5,896 nt of DNA from NCBI GenBank assembly GCA_015655535.1, contig JAATEW010000246.1:1-5896 (forward strand). Direction: 5' to 3'. Each line of letters starts with the position of its first letter. Within the stretch, counting starts at the first letter, position 1. Below the pieces are notes generated by a model. It was not told the origin of the DNA, ran no database searches, and saw only the letters and a program-made list of their open reading frames with translations. Position numbers and translations under genes: made by a program. Positions 5,307 to 5,896 of the stretch are shown here, in pieces. Source of the stretch: Hyphomicrobiales bacterium (GTDB taxonomy: Bacteria; Pseudomonadota; Alphaproteobacteria; Rhizobiales; Beijerinckiaceae).

Positions 5307-5896
5307 TTATTCCGCCGCATCGACCTCGGGTTTGCCGCGCGCGATGCGCTCGGCCTTCAACAATTCGGCGACCAGGAAAGCGACTTCGATCGATTGCTCG
5401 GCATTGAGCCGCGGATCGCAATGCGTGTGATAGCGATCGTGCAGATCGGCCTCCGAGATAGCGCGCGCGCCGCCGGTGCATTCGGTGACATTCTTGCCGG
5501 TCATCTCGAGATGCACGCCGCCGGCATAAGTGCCTTCGGCCTGATGCACGGCGAAGAACGAGCGGATCTCGCCCATGATCCGGTCGAAGGGCCGCGTCTT
5601 GTAGGACCCGGCCTTCACCGTATTGCCGTGCATCGGATCGCACGACCAGACGACGGTGCGGCCTTCCTTCTTGATGGCGCGCACGAGCGGCACGAGATGT
5701 TCGGCGACCTTGTCCGTGCCGAAGCGGCAAATCAAGGTCAAGCGTCCGGCCTCATTCGCCGGATCGAGAATATCGACGAGACGCAAGAGATCGTCCGGCT
5801 TCATCGACGGACCGCATTTGAGGCCGATCGGGTTTTTGACGCCCCGCGCATATTCGATATGGGCATGGCCCGGATCGCGCGTGCGGTCCCCCACCC
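5307..5896 (-). CDS. Class II 3-deoxy-7-phosphoheptulonate (DAHP) synthase, C-terminal 196 codons, truncated by window edge
   Basis: The enzyme condenses phosphoenolpyruvate with erythrose 4-phosphate, the first step of the shikimate pathway to aromatic amino acids, in the cytoplasm. The frame is open to the right edge, so the start is outside; class II enzymes are about 450-470 residues and about 195 complete codons are here. The GTG at 5894 lies within the conserved VGDRTR motif and is internal, not a start. Numbering from that codon, visible motifs are NPIGLKCGPS with K26 and ICRFG with R57 (phosphoenolpyruvate contacts by homology to the M. tuberculosis enzyme), and the metal ligands H89 in DPMHGNT, E130 in VHLEMTG and D160 in DPRLN. 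The fourth ligand, a Cys near the N-terminus, is outside. The gene ends in a TAA at 5309-5307, followed by a palindrome and a long hairpin repeat. Feedback regulation cannot be judged because the N-terminal regulatory part is missing. Confidence 0.96.
   Translation of the reverse strand, partial: VGDRTRDPGHAHIEYARGVKNPIGLKCGPSMKPDDLLRLVDILDPANEAGRLTLICRFGTDKVAEHLVPLVRAIKKEGRTVVWSCDPMHGNTVKAGSYKTRPFDRIMGEIRSFFAVHQAEGTYAGGVHLEMTGKNVTECTGGARAISEADLHDRYHTHCDPRLNAEQSIEVAFLVAELLKAERIARGKPEVDAAE

Noticed and set aside
5188..5730. Minus-strand frame of 180 codons ending in a stretch containing HCEERSDEAI
   Set aside because: It is out of frame with the DAHP synthase and reads into the palindromic repeat. 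The HCEERSDEAI string is the well-known spurious translation of that repeat.

Overview
The window looks like chromosomal DNA from an alphaproteobacterium, most likely Rhizobiales/Hyphomicrobiales (Bradyrhizobium, Rhodopseudomonas or Beijerinckiaceae-like). This rests on its fairly high GC, the style of the proteins (class II DAHP synthase, glutamine-dependent NAD synthetase, periplasmic molybdenum hydroxylase pair) and intergenic palindromes of the CGTCATTGCGAGCGAAGCGA type, which I know as abundant in such genomes. The genus cannot be fixed from this sequence alone.

All five genes lie on the minus strand, so in transcription order they run from right to left. (1) 5307-5896 is the C-terminal part of a class II 3-deoxy-7-phosphoheptulonate (DAHP) synthase, cut by the right edge. 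(2) 4347-5135 is a LigB/DODA-type extradiol dioxygenase. (3) 2492-4165 is NAD+ synthase with a fused glutaminase domain (nadE). (4) 1785-2240 is a two-[2Fe-2S] subunit of a xanthine-dehydrogenase-family molybdenum hydroxylase. (5) 1-1773 is its Tat-exported molybdopterin-binding large subunit, cut by the left edge.

Genes 4 and 5 form a tight operon with an 11-nt gap, and the ribosome binding site of the second overlaps the stop of the first. They should make one periplasmic IorAB-like oxidoreductase with no FAD subunit visible. The other genes are separated by 160-250 nt gaps and look like independent units: aromatic amino acid entry (DAHP synthase), aromatic ring cleavage or an unknown extradiol reaction, and NAD synthesis. 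No clear common pathway links them.

The gaps are the less ordinary part. 5136-5306 holds a long imperfect hairpin repeat (5185-5272). 4166-4346 holds two related palindromic repeats in opposite orientation (4204-4263 and 4274-4316). 2241-2491, upstream of the molybdenum hydroxylase operon, holds a nested arrangement of two 13-bp direct repeats inside a perfect 7-bp inverted repeat, which resembles an operator. I see no tRNA, rRNA, CRISPR array, transposase, phage gene or defence system. I found no convincing undescribed system; the operator-like site and the repeat elements are the best leads.
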